Part shown: positions 24,864-33,415 of the stretch, one piece after another
How positions within the stretch are numbered: position 1 is the stretch's first letter
How the letters are laid out: the number at the start of each line of letters is the position of its first letter
Assembly (NCBI GenBank): GCA_020356025.1
Contig: CP070630.1
Location: 1,659,218-1,694,882 of the forward strand
Source of the DNA: Dehalococcoidia bacterium
Lineage (GTDB): Bacteria > Chloroflexota > Dehalococcoidia > SM23-28-2
DNA: 35,665 bases
Direction of reading: 5' to 3'
The notes under the pieces: generated by a model
Told to the model about the DNA's origin: nothing
The model's database searches: none
What the model saw: the letters and a program-made list of their open reading frames with translations, nothing else
Program-made: the position numbers and the translations under genes

Positions 24864-26243
24864 CTACTCGCCCACGCGGCGGTTGTAGTCCTCTATGATG
24901 TCATTGGCTTCGGCCGCCGCATCATCGAGAGCCTCGGTGGGATCTCTGGAGCCCACCACCGTCTCCTCCACGGCGGTGGCCACAACCTCTCGCACGTCTC
25001 TGATCGGGCCGAGGAGCGGACCGAGAGACTCTGGCGTCGACGGCGTTTCCAGGACGAGCTCGACGGGGACGCCAAAGTGCGGATACTCCGCCACCACGCT
25101 CTGAGCTGCCGGCAGGTCGTAGGCAGAGTGACGCACTGGCAGGAGGCCGGTGCCGGCGTACCACTCGGCCTGCTGTTCGGGTTCCAGAAGCCACTTGATG
25201 AACTTCCAGGCTGCCTCCTGCTCCGCCTCGGGGCGTCCCTTCAGGATCCAGAGGCCCCGGCTGTACACGCCGGCCAAGCCTGTCCCGCCAGGGACGCCGG
25301 GCTGAGCGCCCACCCCCAACTCCACGTCCATGCCCCCGCGCTCCAGAACATCCACTACCGAACGCAGAGCTTGTGAGCTGGCGAAACTCATGGTGGCCTG
25401 GCCGACTCCCATCGCCAGGAGGGCAGCGTCGCCGCCGGGGTTGCGACCAACGTTGACGGCTAATCCGTCCTTCACCATTTCGTGCCACCAGCGGAAGAAG
25501 TCCTGCCCTGTTGTACCGTCGAAGAGAACCTCGGTGGCTCGCCCCTCGCGGCCGTTGCTGTTGTTCACATAGTAGTCGCCGTGCTCGGCCAGGGTCAGTT
25601 CGAAATACCAGGGATCGATGTCAAGGGCGATGCCAGCGCGGAGGATGTTGCCGTGGCTGTCCCGCTCTACCAGCTTCTGGGAGAATTCTCGCACCTCCTC
25701 CAGATCACTGGGTGGCTGCTCGGGATCGAGCCCCACCTCGCTGAAATCCAGCTTGTTGTAGTACAGCAAGGGGACGGCAATGGCGAAAGGCATGCCGTGG
25801 AGCTCGCCATCTACGGTGTAGTACTGTATGGCCTTCTCATCGAAGTCGGAGAGGTCATAGTCTTCACGGTCGATGAACTCTTGCACCGGCCTTGCGGCTC
25901 CGCTGTCCATGACTCTCTGAGCGTCGACCTCGGCCAGGTAGATGATGGCTGGCACGTCCCCCGAGCCCAGAGTGGCCATGAACTTGAGCATCGTTTCCTC
26001 GTCGTTTCCCTGAAAGGCCATCTTGACCTCAACCTCGTCCTGCTCGGAGTTGAAGCGGCGTGCCAGTGACTGGATGGCGTCCAGGTTGCTGGCGACCTCG
26101 GAGTGCCAGAAGGTGATCTCCACCAGCCCCGCCGCTGGTGTCACACCGTCTCCGTCTGCCGGCTCTCCTTCCTCTTCGCCACCACAGGCGGCCACGCTTG
26201 CTGCAACAACGAGCAGCGCCAAAAGGATCAGAACCTTCTTCAT
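24864..26243 (-). CDS. ABC sugar transporter substrate-binding lipoprotein (family 1)
   Basis: 459 residues. Signal KKVLILLALLVVAASVA, lipobox AAC-GGEEEGE, then the family-1 extracellular solute-binding fold: ITFWHSEVASNLDAIQSLARRFN at the mature start, VPAIIYLAEVDAQRVMDSGAARP, DGELHGMPFAIAVPLLYYNKLDF, then WWHEMVKDGLAV, GLWILKGRPEAEQEAAWKFIKWLLEPE and WYAGTGLLPVRHSAY. It resembles UgpB/MalE-type proteins that deliver oligosaccharides or glycerol-phosphodiesters to an ABC permease. No permease or ATPase gene is beside it, which is unusual. ATG 26243 has GGAGG seven bases upstream; an open extension to 26351 is rejected. It lies 346 bases beyond the GH31 gene on the same strand, suggesting shared substrate use rather than a tight operon. 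Confidence 0.92.
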   Translation of the reverse strand: MKKVLILLALLVVAASVAACGGEEEGEPADGDGVTPAAGLVEITFWHSEVASNLDAIQSLARRFNSEQDEVEVKMAFQGNDEETMLKFMATLGSGDVPAIIYLAEVDAQRVMDSGAARPVQEFIDREDYDLSDFDEKAIQYYTVDGELHGMPFAIAVPLLYYNKLDFSEVGLDPEQPPSDLEEVREFSQKLVERDSHGNILRAGIALDIDPWYFELTLAEHGDYYVNNSNGREGRATEVLFDGTTGQDFFRWWHEMVKDGLAVNVGRNPGGDAALLAMGVGQATMSFASSQALRSVVDVLERGGMDVELGVGAQPGVPGGTGLAGVYSRGLWILKGRPEAEQEAAWKFIKWLLEPEQQAEWYAGTGLLPVRHSAYDLPAAQSVVAEYPHFGVPVELVLETPSTPESLGPLLGPIRDVREVVATAVEETVVGSRDPTEALDDAAAEANDIIEDYNRRVGE

Positions 26244-26589
26244 GGCTATTCCTCCGCTTTGGCCTTTGAGAGCACCGCGGCGACACTCCTCAGCAGTTGG
26301 CGCTGGAGAGGAAGGCCGGCCAGAACTTGCCTGGCTCTCGCGCGGCTGCATCAGGCCTCTTTCTTCATCCCCTTTGTTCTCAGCGGGCTGGACAATCGAG
26401 GTAGCCCTATCCTACCCACAGGCGCGAGGGTTGGCAAGGGAAGAAGCTGCTCCCGCCCTATCGCCCCCGCGAATCACGCGATGGCGTTGGCGAGCAGTTG
26501 AGTGGGCAGCAGGCTAGCCGCTCGCAGAAAGATGCTGACCCTTCGCCAGAAGGAAAGCCACGTCTCTCGTCACCCTGGGCGCAGGAAAC
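26244..26589. other. Intergenic region with a degenerate dispersed repeat
   Basis: 346 bases, no gene seen. Around 26383-26445 it has CCTATCCTACCCACAGGCGCGAGGGTTGGCAAGG, interrupted here as CCTATCCTACCC / ACAGGCGCGAGGG / TTGGCAAGG, related to the copies at 29150 and 33270. Confidence 0.5.
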
Positions 26590-28983
26590 TCAGGCCACCT
26601 TCGCTGTCAACGAGCACGGCCCCTCCGCCTGCAGCCTGACAATGGTCATGTCGGTGGCTTCCTGGCAGTATGTGTCAGAGGCCCGACCCGCGAAGTGGAC
26701 ATCGCGCACGCGCCTGGGCACCAGGAATCGTATCTCGAAAGTCTGCTCCACATTACCTACGTGCAAAACGATATCGCTGTCCCTCCGCTCCGCCCGCACC
26801 TCCACCAACCGGTCCGGATTGAGGAAAGCCATCCTAACCTGGGAGGCGAGCCGCACATCTAGCTGAATCGGTTCCCAGGGTTTCTCCCCAACGAAGTTCA
26901 TAGGAGGGGCCAGCGGCAGGATGGAGTCGCCGCGGACGAATAGAGGCATCCTGTCCAGGGGCACCTCTATCTCTTGGTAGGCTGGCCCGTCTACCCGCTG
27001 ATTGCTCCAGAAATCGTACCACTCCCCCGGCGGCAGATAGAGATGACAACGTCCTCCCTCATTGAAAACGGGCGCCACCAGCAGGTAAGGTCCCAGCATG
27101 TACTCCAAGCTCGCCTGGTAGGCAGACGGATCGCCCGGGAACTCTAGGAAGAGGGGTCGCACGACAGGCACTCCCGTCTGGCAGGCCTCGTGAGCTAGCG
27201 CGTACAGATAGGGCAGAAGACGATAGCGCAGGCGAGCAAACTCCCGCACGATGCTCACTGCCTGTTCGCCGTAGTGCCAGGGCTCGCGGGCGCTGGTAGC
27301 GTGAAAGCGAGCGTGAGAAGAGAGCAAGCCGAACTGTGCCCAGCGGATGTACAGCTCGAGGCTGGGTGCTCCAAGGTGCCCGCCAGGCCAGAAACCGCCG
27401 ATGTCGTGGCTCCAGAAGGGGATGCCCGACAGGCTGAGGCTGAGGCCAGCGCGCAGGGCGGCGGCCATGCCCTCGAAGGTAGAGGGAGAGTCGCCCGTCC
27501 AGTTCAGGGGATAGCGCTGGGAGCCAGCATAGCCCGAGCGCCCCCAGACGAGGCCTTCCCCTCGTTCCTGCGCGATCACCTCGAACACCGCGCGGTTGTA
27601 GAGTAGCGGATAGGCGTTGTGCATCTCCTTGCCCGTCTTGCCGTTGGCGAACAAGGCATCCTCAGGCACTGCCTCGCCAAAGTCCGACTTGAAGGTGGCG
27701 ACCCCCGCCCGCAGGTGAGGGCGGTGCTTGTCCTGCCACCAGCGCACGGCCCGCGGGTTGGTGAAATCGGGCATGGCGGCGTTAGGGTTGTCCAGCGGGC
27801 GGGCCAACTCGTCGTCCTTGCTCCGAACCAGATAGCCGCGCTTCCGTCCCTCCTCGTACATGGTGGTGCCCTTCCAGATGTATGGGTTCTCCCACAGGCA
27901 CAGCTTCACTCCTCTGTCGGCCAGCCAGCCGATGAAGCCAGCTTCATCCGGGAAGTCATCGTCGTTCCAGACGAAGTCGCAGCCGAGGTCTCGGCGACTC
28001 CTCATCTCTCTGAGCCAGCGCGGATCGAGATTGACGACGTCGCAGGGGATGCCTAGCTCCCGGGAGCGAGAGACCACCTCCTCTACTTGCGGCCGACTGG
28101 TGTACATGGCCCGAGACATCCACACGCCGAACGACCACAGCGGCGGCAGCGGTGCCTTCCCGGTCAGCCATGCGTAGCGGGCCAGGATGTCCTTGGGCTG
28201 AGGACCGTGGATGAGGAAATAGTCCACATAGGGGTCCTCTACCTGAAAGGCGGCTGTCTGCCAGGATGGCCAGCCCAGCTCGTAGATAATGGGGCTGGCA
28301 TGGTTGACTAAGATGCCATAGCCGCGGCTGCTCATGAAGAAAGGTACGTTCAAGTAGGTGACGCTGCTGCTGGTCACGCCATAGGTATCGCGCGACCAGG
28401 ACACGAAGTGCTGTCCCCGCTTGTCCAGCGGCCCATATTGCATGCCCAGGCCGAACAGGCGCTCCTCTACTGCCAGGGAGAGAGCCTCGTGGAAAGCAAC
28501 GTTTCCCTCCTCGTCGCGAGAGTAACCCGTGGGGTAGGCCACATAACCCATCATTGCTCTATCGTGCCGTTGTTGGCGCCACACTTCCTGTCCTTCGCTG
28601 TCGTATGCAGTCAACTGCCAGGGATCACGCTCCGCTCGCAGGGAGAGACCGGCACTCGTGAGGCCCACACCCCCACGGTCTGAGCGCAGCTCTACGTCCA
28701 CAGGCGATGGCCTAGTGGGCAGGAGCATCGGCGTCGTCCGAGGTGGCCGCTCCCCCAGAGAAAGCTGAATCCGAATGACCTCCGGTTGAACGAAAGTGAC
28801 CGCCAGGTGGGCAGTGGTGCCGTCGTCGCTGGCGACGAGAAAACGGGCTCCGCTCTTCGTGCGCCGAAAGGAGCGAAGCGCCGTCAGGTAGTGATACTGG
28901 CGCCCCGGCTGGCCAAAAATGGTGCGCCATCGGGAGGCCAGCTCGGTCAGGGGATTGCCCTGCACTTGGGGGTTATTCGACAT
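26590..28983 (-). CDS. GH31 glycoside hydrolase, alpha-xylosidase (YicI/XylS) type
   Basis: 797 residues. It retains both catalytic Asp residues of GH31: nucleophile Asp434 in KSDFGE and acid/base Asp498 in NWTGDSPSTFEG, spaced as in E. coli YicI. Other words match the alpha-xylosidase branch: GILVNHASPIIYELG, FGVWMSRAMYTS, CDVVNLDPRWL, GIPFWSHDIGGF, FGLLSSHARFH, RLLPYLYALAHEA, MLGPYLLVAPVF, YLPPGEWYDFW. The N-terminal galactose-mutarotase-like domain precedes the barrel (from about residue 255). No signal peptide is seen, so it works in the cytoplasm on imported sugars. It should release alpha-xylose from isoprimeverose-like ends, though alpha-glucosidase activity is possible. ATG 28983 has GGAGA seven bases upstream. 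Confidence 0.92.
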   Translation of the reverse strand: MSNNPQVQGNPLTELASRWRTIFGQPGRQYHYLTALRSFRRTKSGARFLVASDDGTTAHLAVTFVQPEVIRIQLSLGERPPRTTPMLLPTRPSPVDVELRSDRGGVGLTSAGLSLRAERDPWQLTAYDSEGQEVWRQQRHDRAMMGYVAYPTGYSRDEEGNVAFHEALSLAVEERLFGLGMQYGPLDKRGQHFVSWSRDTYGVTSSSVTYLNVPFFMSSRGYGILVNHASPIIYELGWPSWQTAAFQVEDPYVDYFLIHGPQPKDILARYAWLTGKAPLPPLWSFGVWMSRAMYTSRPQVEEVVSRSRELGIPCDVVNLDPRWLREMRSRRDLGCDFVWNDDDFPDEAGFIGWLADRGVKLCLWENPYIWKGTTMYEEGRKRGYLVRSKDDELARPLDNPNAAMPDFTNPRAVRWWQDKHRPHLRAGVATFKSDFGEAVPEDALFANGKTGKEMHNAYPLLYNRAVFEVIAQERGEGLVWGRSGYAGSQRYPLNWTGDSPSTFEGMAAALRAGLSLSLSGIPFWSHDIGGFWPGGHLGAPSLELYIRWAQFGLLSSHARFHATSAREPWHYGEQAVSIVREFARLRYRLLPYLYALAHEACQTGVPVVRPLFLEFPGDPSAYQASLEYMLGPYLLVAPVFNEGGRCHLYLPPGEWYDFWSNQRVDGPAYQEIEVPLDRMPLFVRGDSILPLAPPMNFVGEKPWEPIQLDVRLASQVRMAFLNPDRLVEVRAERRDSDIVLHVGNVEQTFEIRFLVPRRVRDVHFAGRASDTYCQEATDMTIVRLQAEGPCSLTAKVA

Positions 28984-29593
28984 GGCCGTCTCTCCACGCT
29001 TCTCGCCAGCTGCCATTCGCTGGCTGTCAACCTGTCCGGCAACTCGTGTTGCCTATTCTAAGCAGCGAATCGTACAACGAGACCACAATGATCACCCAAG
29101 ACGTCACGTCCATTGTCCACATGGGCCTCGGCACATGGCCAAGGGCGGCCTCATATTACCCGCAGGCGCAGGGGTTGGCAAGGAAGAGCATACAGGGAGG
29201 GCGGTCGGGGAGCCTGCCTGCCGTGGCGGGTTCGAATCTCTGCGCTGCCATCATTCTGACAATTACCTACTCGGATAGACGAGCCCGGCGCGAAAACCAC
29301 AGCTGCAAAGAATCCGCTCGTTTCGTCGTCGCACAGCTTCCACACTACGCACACGCCGTCGCCCACGAAAGCCATCACTACGGCCGCTACCCCAGATGGC
29401 CACTCTTCTCCCGCGTCCGCGCGTAGCGGCCTCAGAACAGGCTGTAACATGCTTCTCATAGATGCGTCTATAGAGACGAATCGCCCGTGCGATGAGAGAA
29501 AGCTATGGCATTCTTGGAGAGCCGAATCCACGCGCTCTTGTGCTCACCATTAGTTCATGGCTGATGGCCTTCATATAGTGGAGTGAGGTCTTT
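28984..29593. other. Divergent region between the GH31 and PFK genes
   Basis: 610 bases without a credible gene. It holds the candidate GH31 operator and -10, and at 29115-29252 a degenerate dispersed repeat that ends in the tRNA-like words GGCGGTCGGGGAGCCTG, CCGTGGCGGGTTCGAA and CTGCGCTGCCATC. I see no convincing promoter for the PFK gene. Confidence 0.5.
29038..29060 (-). promoter_or_regulatory. Candidate operator GGCAAC-TCGT-GTTGCC beside a TAGAAT -10
   Basis: A perfect 16-base interrupted palindrome at 29038-29053 sits two bases downstream of a minus-strand TAGAAT (29060 to 29055), 55-70 bases before the GH31 start. It would overlap the start of transcription, as repressor sites of sugar genes often do. 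No second copy was noticed in the window. Confidence 0.4.
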
Positions 29594-30910
29594 ATGGCAG
29601 CGACGCAGGGTCGTCTGGGCATTCTGGTCGGCGGGGGGCCAGCCCCCGGCATCAATAGCGCCATCAGCGCTGCGACTATCGAGGCGGTCAATAGTGGCCT
29701 GGAAGTCGTCGGAATCTACGACGGCTACCAGCACCTGATGGAGGGACGCGTCGATAGGGTGCGTCCGCTGACTATCCCCGATGTCTCCCAAGTCCACTTC
29801 CAGGGAGGCTCTATCCTGCGCACTTCTCGCTCCAACCCGACGGGCAGCGCTGAGAATCTTCAACGTACCCTCCATGCGCTCCGCGAGCTCGGCATCGCTT
29901 ATCTGATCACGATCGGTGGCGACGACACGGCGTTTGGTGCCCGCGAAGTGGCGAAGGCCGCCAACGGCGCGTTCCGGGTCGCCCATGTCCCCAAGACCAT
30001 CGACAACGATTTGCCCCTGCGGGGGGGCAATTCCACCTTCGGTTTCGAGACTGCCCGCCATCTCGGCACGGAACTGGTGCTCAACCTGATGGAGGACTCC
30101 CGCACCACCAACCGCTGGTTCATCGTTGTTGTCATGGGCCGCAAGGCCGGTCACCTTGCCCTTGGCATCGGCAAGTCCGCCAGCGCCACCCTCACGATCA
30201 TTCCCGAGGAGTTCCCGACAGGACGTATAAGCCTCAGGGACGTATGCGGCATCATCGAGGGCGGCATCCTCAAGCGGCGCGCCATGGGGCGTGAGAACGG
30301 GCTTGCCATCGTCGCGGAGGGGATTGGCGAGAAACTGGACACAGAGGAACTGGCGGGGATCACTGGCGGCGAAATGGGATACGATGCCTACGGCAACCTC
30401 CGCCTGGGTGACATCCCGCTGGCCACCGTCATCAAGCGTGATATCCAGCAGCGCTTCGCTGTGCGCGGCGAGAAGCTGACCGTTGCCGATGTAACGCTGG
30501 GCTACGAGCTGCGCTGCGCCCCTCCTATCCCCTTCGACATCGACTACACCCGCACTCTGGGCTACGGGGCGATCCACCTCCTGCTTTCGGAGCCGGCTGA
30601 TGAGCGTCTGCGGTACGGTGGCCTTGTCTGCCTGGACTCCGGCCGTCTGCATCTCTTGCCTTTCGATGAGATCCAGGACGCCATCACTGGACGCACTCAC
30701 GCTCGCCTCGTCGATATCGACTCGGAGCACTACAAGGTTGCCCGTGAGTACATGATCCGTTTGGAGCCGTCCGACCTCCAGGACCCCGAGATGCTGGCTA
30801 AGCTGGCCGCGGCGGCGAACATGACGACGGAGGAGTTCGAGAGGGCATTCGCTCACGTGACCAGCCTGAGCGGCGGAAAAGCCCCAAGTGCTTGCCTGAC
30901 GGCGAGCTGA
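29594..30910 (+). CDS. pfp: 6-phosphofructokinase, PPi-type active site
   Basis: 438 residues. It phosphorylates fructose-6-phosphate (or a related ketose phosphate) at C1. The PFK fold is clear: GILVGGGPAPGINSAI, the substrate/catalytic PKTIDNDL, GGNSTFGFETA, VVVMGRKAGHLAL, LTIIPEEF and VAEGIGE. Two residues decide the phosphate donor: GGDDT has Asp where ATP enzymes have Gly (position 104 in E. coli), and PKTIDND has Lys where they have Gly (position 124). Both mark pyrophosphate-dependent PFK. The C-terminal extension (about 340-438) is longer than in E. coli. ATG 29594 has GAGG five bases upstream. It is followed after 20 bases by a LacD-type aldolase, so the two form an operon. Confidence 0.9.
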   Translation: MAATQGRLGILVGGGPAPGINSAISAATIEAVNSGLEVVGIYDGYQHLMEGRVDRVRPLTIPDVSQVHFQGGSILRTSRSNPTGSAENLQRTLHALRELGIAYLITIGGDDTAFGAREVAKAANGAFRVAHVPKTIDNDLPLRGGNSTFGFETARHLGTELVLNLMEDSRTTNRWFIVVVMGRKAGHLALGIGKSASATLTIIPEEFPTGRISLRDVCGIIEGGILKRRAMGRENGLAIVAEGIGEKLDTEELAGITGGEMGYDAYGNLRLGDIPLATVIKRDIQQRFAVRGEKLTVADVTLGYELRCAPPIPFDIDYTRTLGYGAIHLLLSEPADERLRYGGLVCLDSGRLHLLPFDEIQDAITGRTHARLVDIDSEHYKVAREYMIRLEPSDLQDPEMLAKLAAAANMTTEEFERAFAHVTSLSGGKAPSACLTAS

Positions 30911-30930
30911 CAGAGTAAGAGGAGACTATT

Positions 30931-31989
30931 TTGAACGCACAAGTATCCGAGGGCAAATGGCGCCGCCTCCGATCACTGGCCGATGGAGAGGGCCGCTTCA
31001 AGATGATGGCCATCGACCAGAGGGGCTCATTAAGCAACGCCATCGCTAAGACGACGAACAGGAGCGCGGACCAGGTCTCCGGCGAGGAACTGGCCGACGC
31101 AAAGGAGGCCATCACAAGGGTTCTTGCCCCCTACGCCACTGCCGTCCTCACCGACCCCATCTACGGCTATCCGCACTCCTTCCGCAGCATTCCGCAGGGT
31201 ATAGGTCTCCTTCTTGCCCACGAGGAGACGGGCTATGAGCGCGCCGGCCCCACCGGTAGGGAGCGCAAGACCAATCTGATAGAAGGATGGTCGGTGAAGA
31301 AAGCACAGCATGCCGGCGCCGACGCCGTCAAGCTGCTCCTCTACTACCATCCCGACAGTTCAGAGGATGTCCGCCGTCATCAGCAGGATCTCGTGCAGCG
31401 GCTGGGCGAGGAATGCGAGCAGGCATGCATGCCCTTCCTGTTGGAGCTGGTCAGCTACGCTCTTGAGGAAGGGGGCACCAGCACGGACGAATTCGCCAGA
31501 AAGAAGCCGGACCTCGTCATCCGCAGCGCCCACGAGTTCAGCGACCCGAAGTATAAGGTGGATGTCCTCAAGCTGGAGTTCCCCGCCAACCTGAAAAGCA
31601 CCAGAGAGTTCTGCGGAGGCACCTTCGACGGCGAGGAGCGCCAGGCCGTCTACCAGCTATCGGACGTGCGGGAGTTCTGCTGTCAGCTCAATGAAGCCGC
31701 GGGAATGCCCTGGGTGATATTGAGCGCTGGCGTAGGCATAGAGGAGTTCCTGATCCAGGTGGAACTGGCCACCGAAGCAGGTGCCAGCGGTTTCCTCTGC
31801 GGTCGCGCCATCTGGAAGGACGCTGTCCCCTTCTACCCTGATTTCGCGACGATGGAGAACTGGCTGCGATCGGAGGGCGCGTACAACTTCCTCCGCGCCA
31901 ACGCCTATGCGCAGCGCGCCGTTCCCTGGTTCGAGCACCGCAGGTGTAAGGAAGGGGTTCTCGCCGCGACATCGACCGCGCGCGGCTGA
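30931..31989 (+). CDS. lacD: Class I aldolase of the tagatose-1,6-bisphosphate (LacD) family
   Basis: 352 residues, slightly longer than typical LacD (about 325). It should cleave a ketose-1,6-bisphosphate to glyceraldehyde-3-phosphate and dihydroxyacetone phosphate. Family words: FKMMAIDQRGSL near the N-terminus, VLTDPIYGYP, LIEGWSVKKAQHAGADAVKLLLYYHPD, PFLLELVSYAL, the Schiff-base Lys214 in VDVLKLEFP, then WVILSAGVGIEEFLIQVELATEAGASGFLCGRAIWKDAV, with GRAIW the phosphate-binding segment. TTG 30931 is the start, with GAGGAG six bases upstream. LacD enzymes have relaxed stereospecificity, so fructose, tagatose or sedoheptulose bisphosphate are all possible; pairing with PFK points to a short bisphosphate pathway. 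Confidence 0.9.
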   Translation: MNAQVSEGKWRRLRSLADGEGRFKMMAIDQRGSLSNAIAKTTNRSADQVSGEELADAKEAITRVLAPYATAVLTDPIYGYPHSFRSIPQGIGLLLAHEETGYERAGPTGRERKTNLIEGWSVKKAQHAGADAVKLLLYYHPDSSEDVRRHQQDLVQRLGEECEQACMPFLLELVSYALEEGGTSTDEFARKKPDLVIRSAHEFSDPKYKVDVLKLEFPANLKSTREFCGGTFDGEERQAVYQLSDVREFCCQLNEAAGMPWVILSAGVGIEEFLIQVELATEAGASGFLCGRAIWKDAVPFYPDFATMENWLRSEGAYNFLRANAYAQRAVPWFEHRRCKEGVLAATSTARG

Positions 31990-32055
31990 TCTGGCATTCA
32001 CCGTCCTCGTCGCAGCGGCCTGATACGCCAGGAGGCGGCTGCTCAGCTAGGCTGC

Positions 32056-32158
32056 GTGGTTGGTGCCCATGCGTCTTGCCCCGGGGGACTCATAAGCCCC
32101 CAGGTGGGGGAACCTGCCTGCCGTGGCGGGTTCGAATCCCTCCGCTACCACCAACCAC
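32056..32158 (+). ncRNA. Closed tRNA-like structured element
   Basis: 103 bases bounded by perfect 10-bp inverted ends, GTGGTTGGTG (32056-32065) and CACCAACCAC (32149-32158). Inside are an anticodon-arm-like hairpin GGGGG-ACTCATAAG-CCCCC (a CAT-type loop), a small AGGT-GGGGGA-ACCT stem, the word CTGCCTGCCGTGGCGGG, and a T-arm-like GGGTTCGAATCCC. There is no D arm. It lies between the convergent aldolase and MBL genes and could be a decayed tRNA, an RNA terminator or a tRNA-mimic RNA. Confidence 0.4.
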
Positions 32159-32265
32159 ACGAGGCCGTTGGCCAGTGGGAGGGCGGCAAGAATACGTCCG
32201 TCACTGCGGGACTGGCCGCTTCTCTCAGACTCAGTGCGACGTACGACCTGTCGCGTAGTAGTTGG

Positions 32266-33126
32266 CTAGATATCCAGGGTTAGCCCTTCGAATGCAACAG
32301 TGCAGCGAATGTTGGCGTTCCTCTCTTTGAACCAAGCGCCAGCATCCTGTTGTACCACATCCAACTCGTCGTCGGTTCGATCGGGATCGTGGTGGTACAG
32401 TATCAGGTGTCTTGCTTCTGCCGCCATCGCCAACTCACAGGCCTGACTTACCAGACTATGTCCCCAGCCATGCTTGTGGGGCATGTCCTTCTCAAGATAT
32501 TGAGCGTCATGGATCAAGACGTCCGTATGTCTGCAAAACTGCACGAATTCGTCGAATTGAGTAGCTTTCTCACCAGGCGGATCCAGCTCATTGTCTGTAA
32601 GGTACACTACCGACCGCCCATGATTCTCGATGCGATACCCGTAGCCTTCCCCTGGGTGGTTTGTGGGAATGCGCGAAATGCAGAAATCGTGCTCACGCAG
32701 GAAACCCATTGGCTCCTCGCTTATGCACTGCCACTTTGATGGCAAATCGTCCGGCGTCACGGGCAAATGGGCCCCATCCATCTGCTCAAGCAACGAGCAA
32801 ATCATGCTCTCATCCTGAAGGGTTGGAAAGACCCAGATTCTCCTGCTTGGTTGGTAGATGGGAAGGAAGAAGGGAAATCCTTGGATGTGATCCATATGGC
32901 TGTGCGAAAGGAGAACGAAGATGTCGGCCGACGTGTCCGCCAGGGCCTTGCCCAGTTGACGGATACCCGTGCCGGCATCTAGAACCAAGACCCTATCGGG
33001 CCCTACGTCGATGCTGACACACGAAGTGTTGCCGCCATAGCGGACGCAAGATGCGCATTGGCCGGCGATGCAGCCACGCACCCCCCAGAATCTTATTGTG
33101 ATTGACGATTGCTTGCTCATTCCCAT
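32266..33126 (-). CDS. MBL-fold metallohydrolase
   Basis: 286 residues of the metallo-beta-lactamase superfamily, in the branch opening with RFWGVRGCIAGQ and RYGGNTSCVSID, related to cAMP phosphodiesterase/RNase Z-like proteins. The metal site is complete: H75-x-H77-x-D79-H80 (SHSHMDH), His in TNHPGEGYGYR, Asp in HDAQY and His in LILYHHDPD. Cytoplasmic; the substrate is probably a phosphodiester or cyclic nucleotide, but it cannot be named. In this branch the SIP motif after GVRG is common; here it reads CIAGQ with two extra Cys residues (CASC) that could bind metal or be redox active. ATG 33126 has no clear ribosome site; ATG 33120 is in frame. Convergent with the aldolase gene. Confidence 0.88.
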   Translation of the reverse strand: MGMSKQSSITIRFWGVRGCIAGQCASCVRYGGNTSCVSIDVGPDRVLVLDAGTGIRQLGKALADTSADIFVLLSHSHMDHIQGFPFFLPIYQPSRRIWVFPTLQDESMICSLLEQMDGAHLPVTPDDLPSKWQCISEEPMGFLREHDFCISRIPTNHPGEGYGYRIENHGRSVVYLTDNELDPPGEKATQFDEFVQFCRHTDVLIHDAQYLEKDMPHKHGWGHSLVSQACELAMAAEARHLILYHHDPDRTDDELDVVQQDAGAWFKERNANIRCTVAFEGLTLDI

Positions 33127-33237
33127 CGAACTACAGGAAAGGAGCAGTCCCAGTGTTTGCTCTCAGACGCGCGGGGCTAGGCGCTTAGGAGCCGCCAGGA
33201 CGTGGAGCCGCGAGGCGGTGCTCACCCTGTCGGCGGT

Positions 33238-33340
33238 CGTCGCGTACTGGATGCCTGGCTCCATAGCACTCTTATCCTACTCGCAGGCGCAGGGGTTAGC
33301 AAGGAGGAGCACGCAAGGTGGCGGTCGGCTAGCCTGCTCG
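33238..33340 (+). repeat. Dispersed intergenic repeat, fullest copy
   Basis: It reads GCGTACTGGATGCCTGGCTC, then CCATAGCACTCTTATCCTAC, TCGCAGGCGCAGGGGTTAGC and AAGGAGGAGCACGC, ending near GGCGGTCGGCTAGCCTG. The first part matches 22607-22632 (reverse), the middle matches 29150-29190 and 26400-26440. Confidence 0.65.
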
Positions 33341-33369
33341 CCAAGCTCCAGGATTCATTCTGTATGGTA

Positions 33370-33400
33370 GCCGAAGGCCGCCACAAGGGCGGCCTTCGGC
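33370..33400 (-). terminator. Strong hairpin after the methyltransferase gene
   Basis: A perfect 13-bp stem, GCCGAAGGCCGCC with its complement and a five-base loop, starts 16 bases beyond the stop codon at 33416. It is very stable though without a U-run. Confidence 0.6.
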
Positions 33401-33415
33401 GTGTTCGCGGGCCGT

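Noticed and set aside
29555-30856. 433-codon open frame on the minus strand opposite the PFK gene
   Set aside because: It is a mirror of the clearly coding plus strand, has no family words or ribosome site, and arises from GC-rich codon bias.
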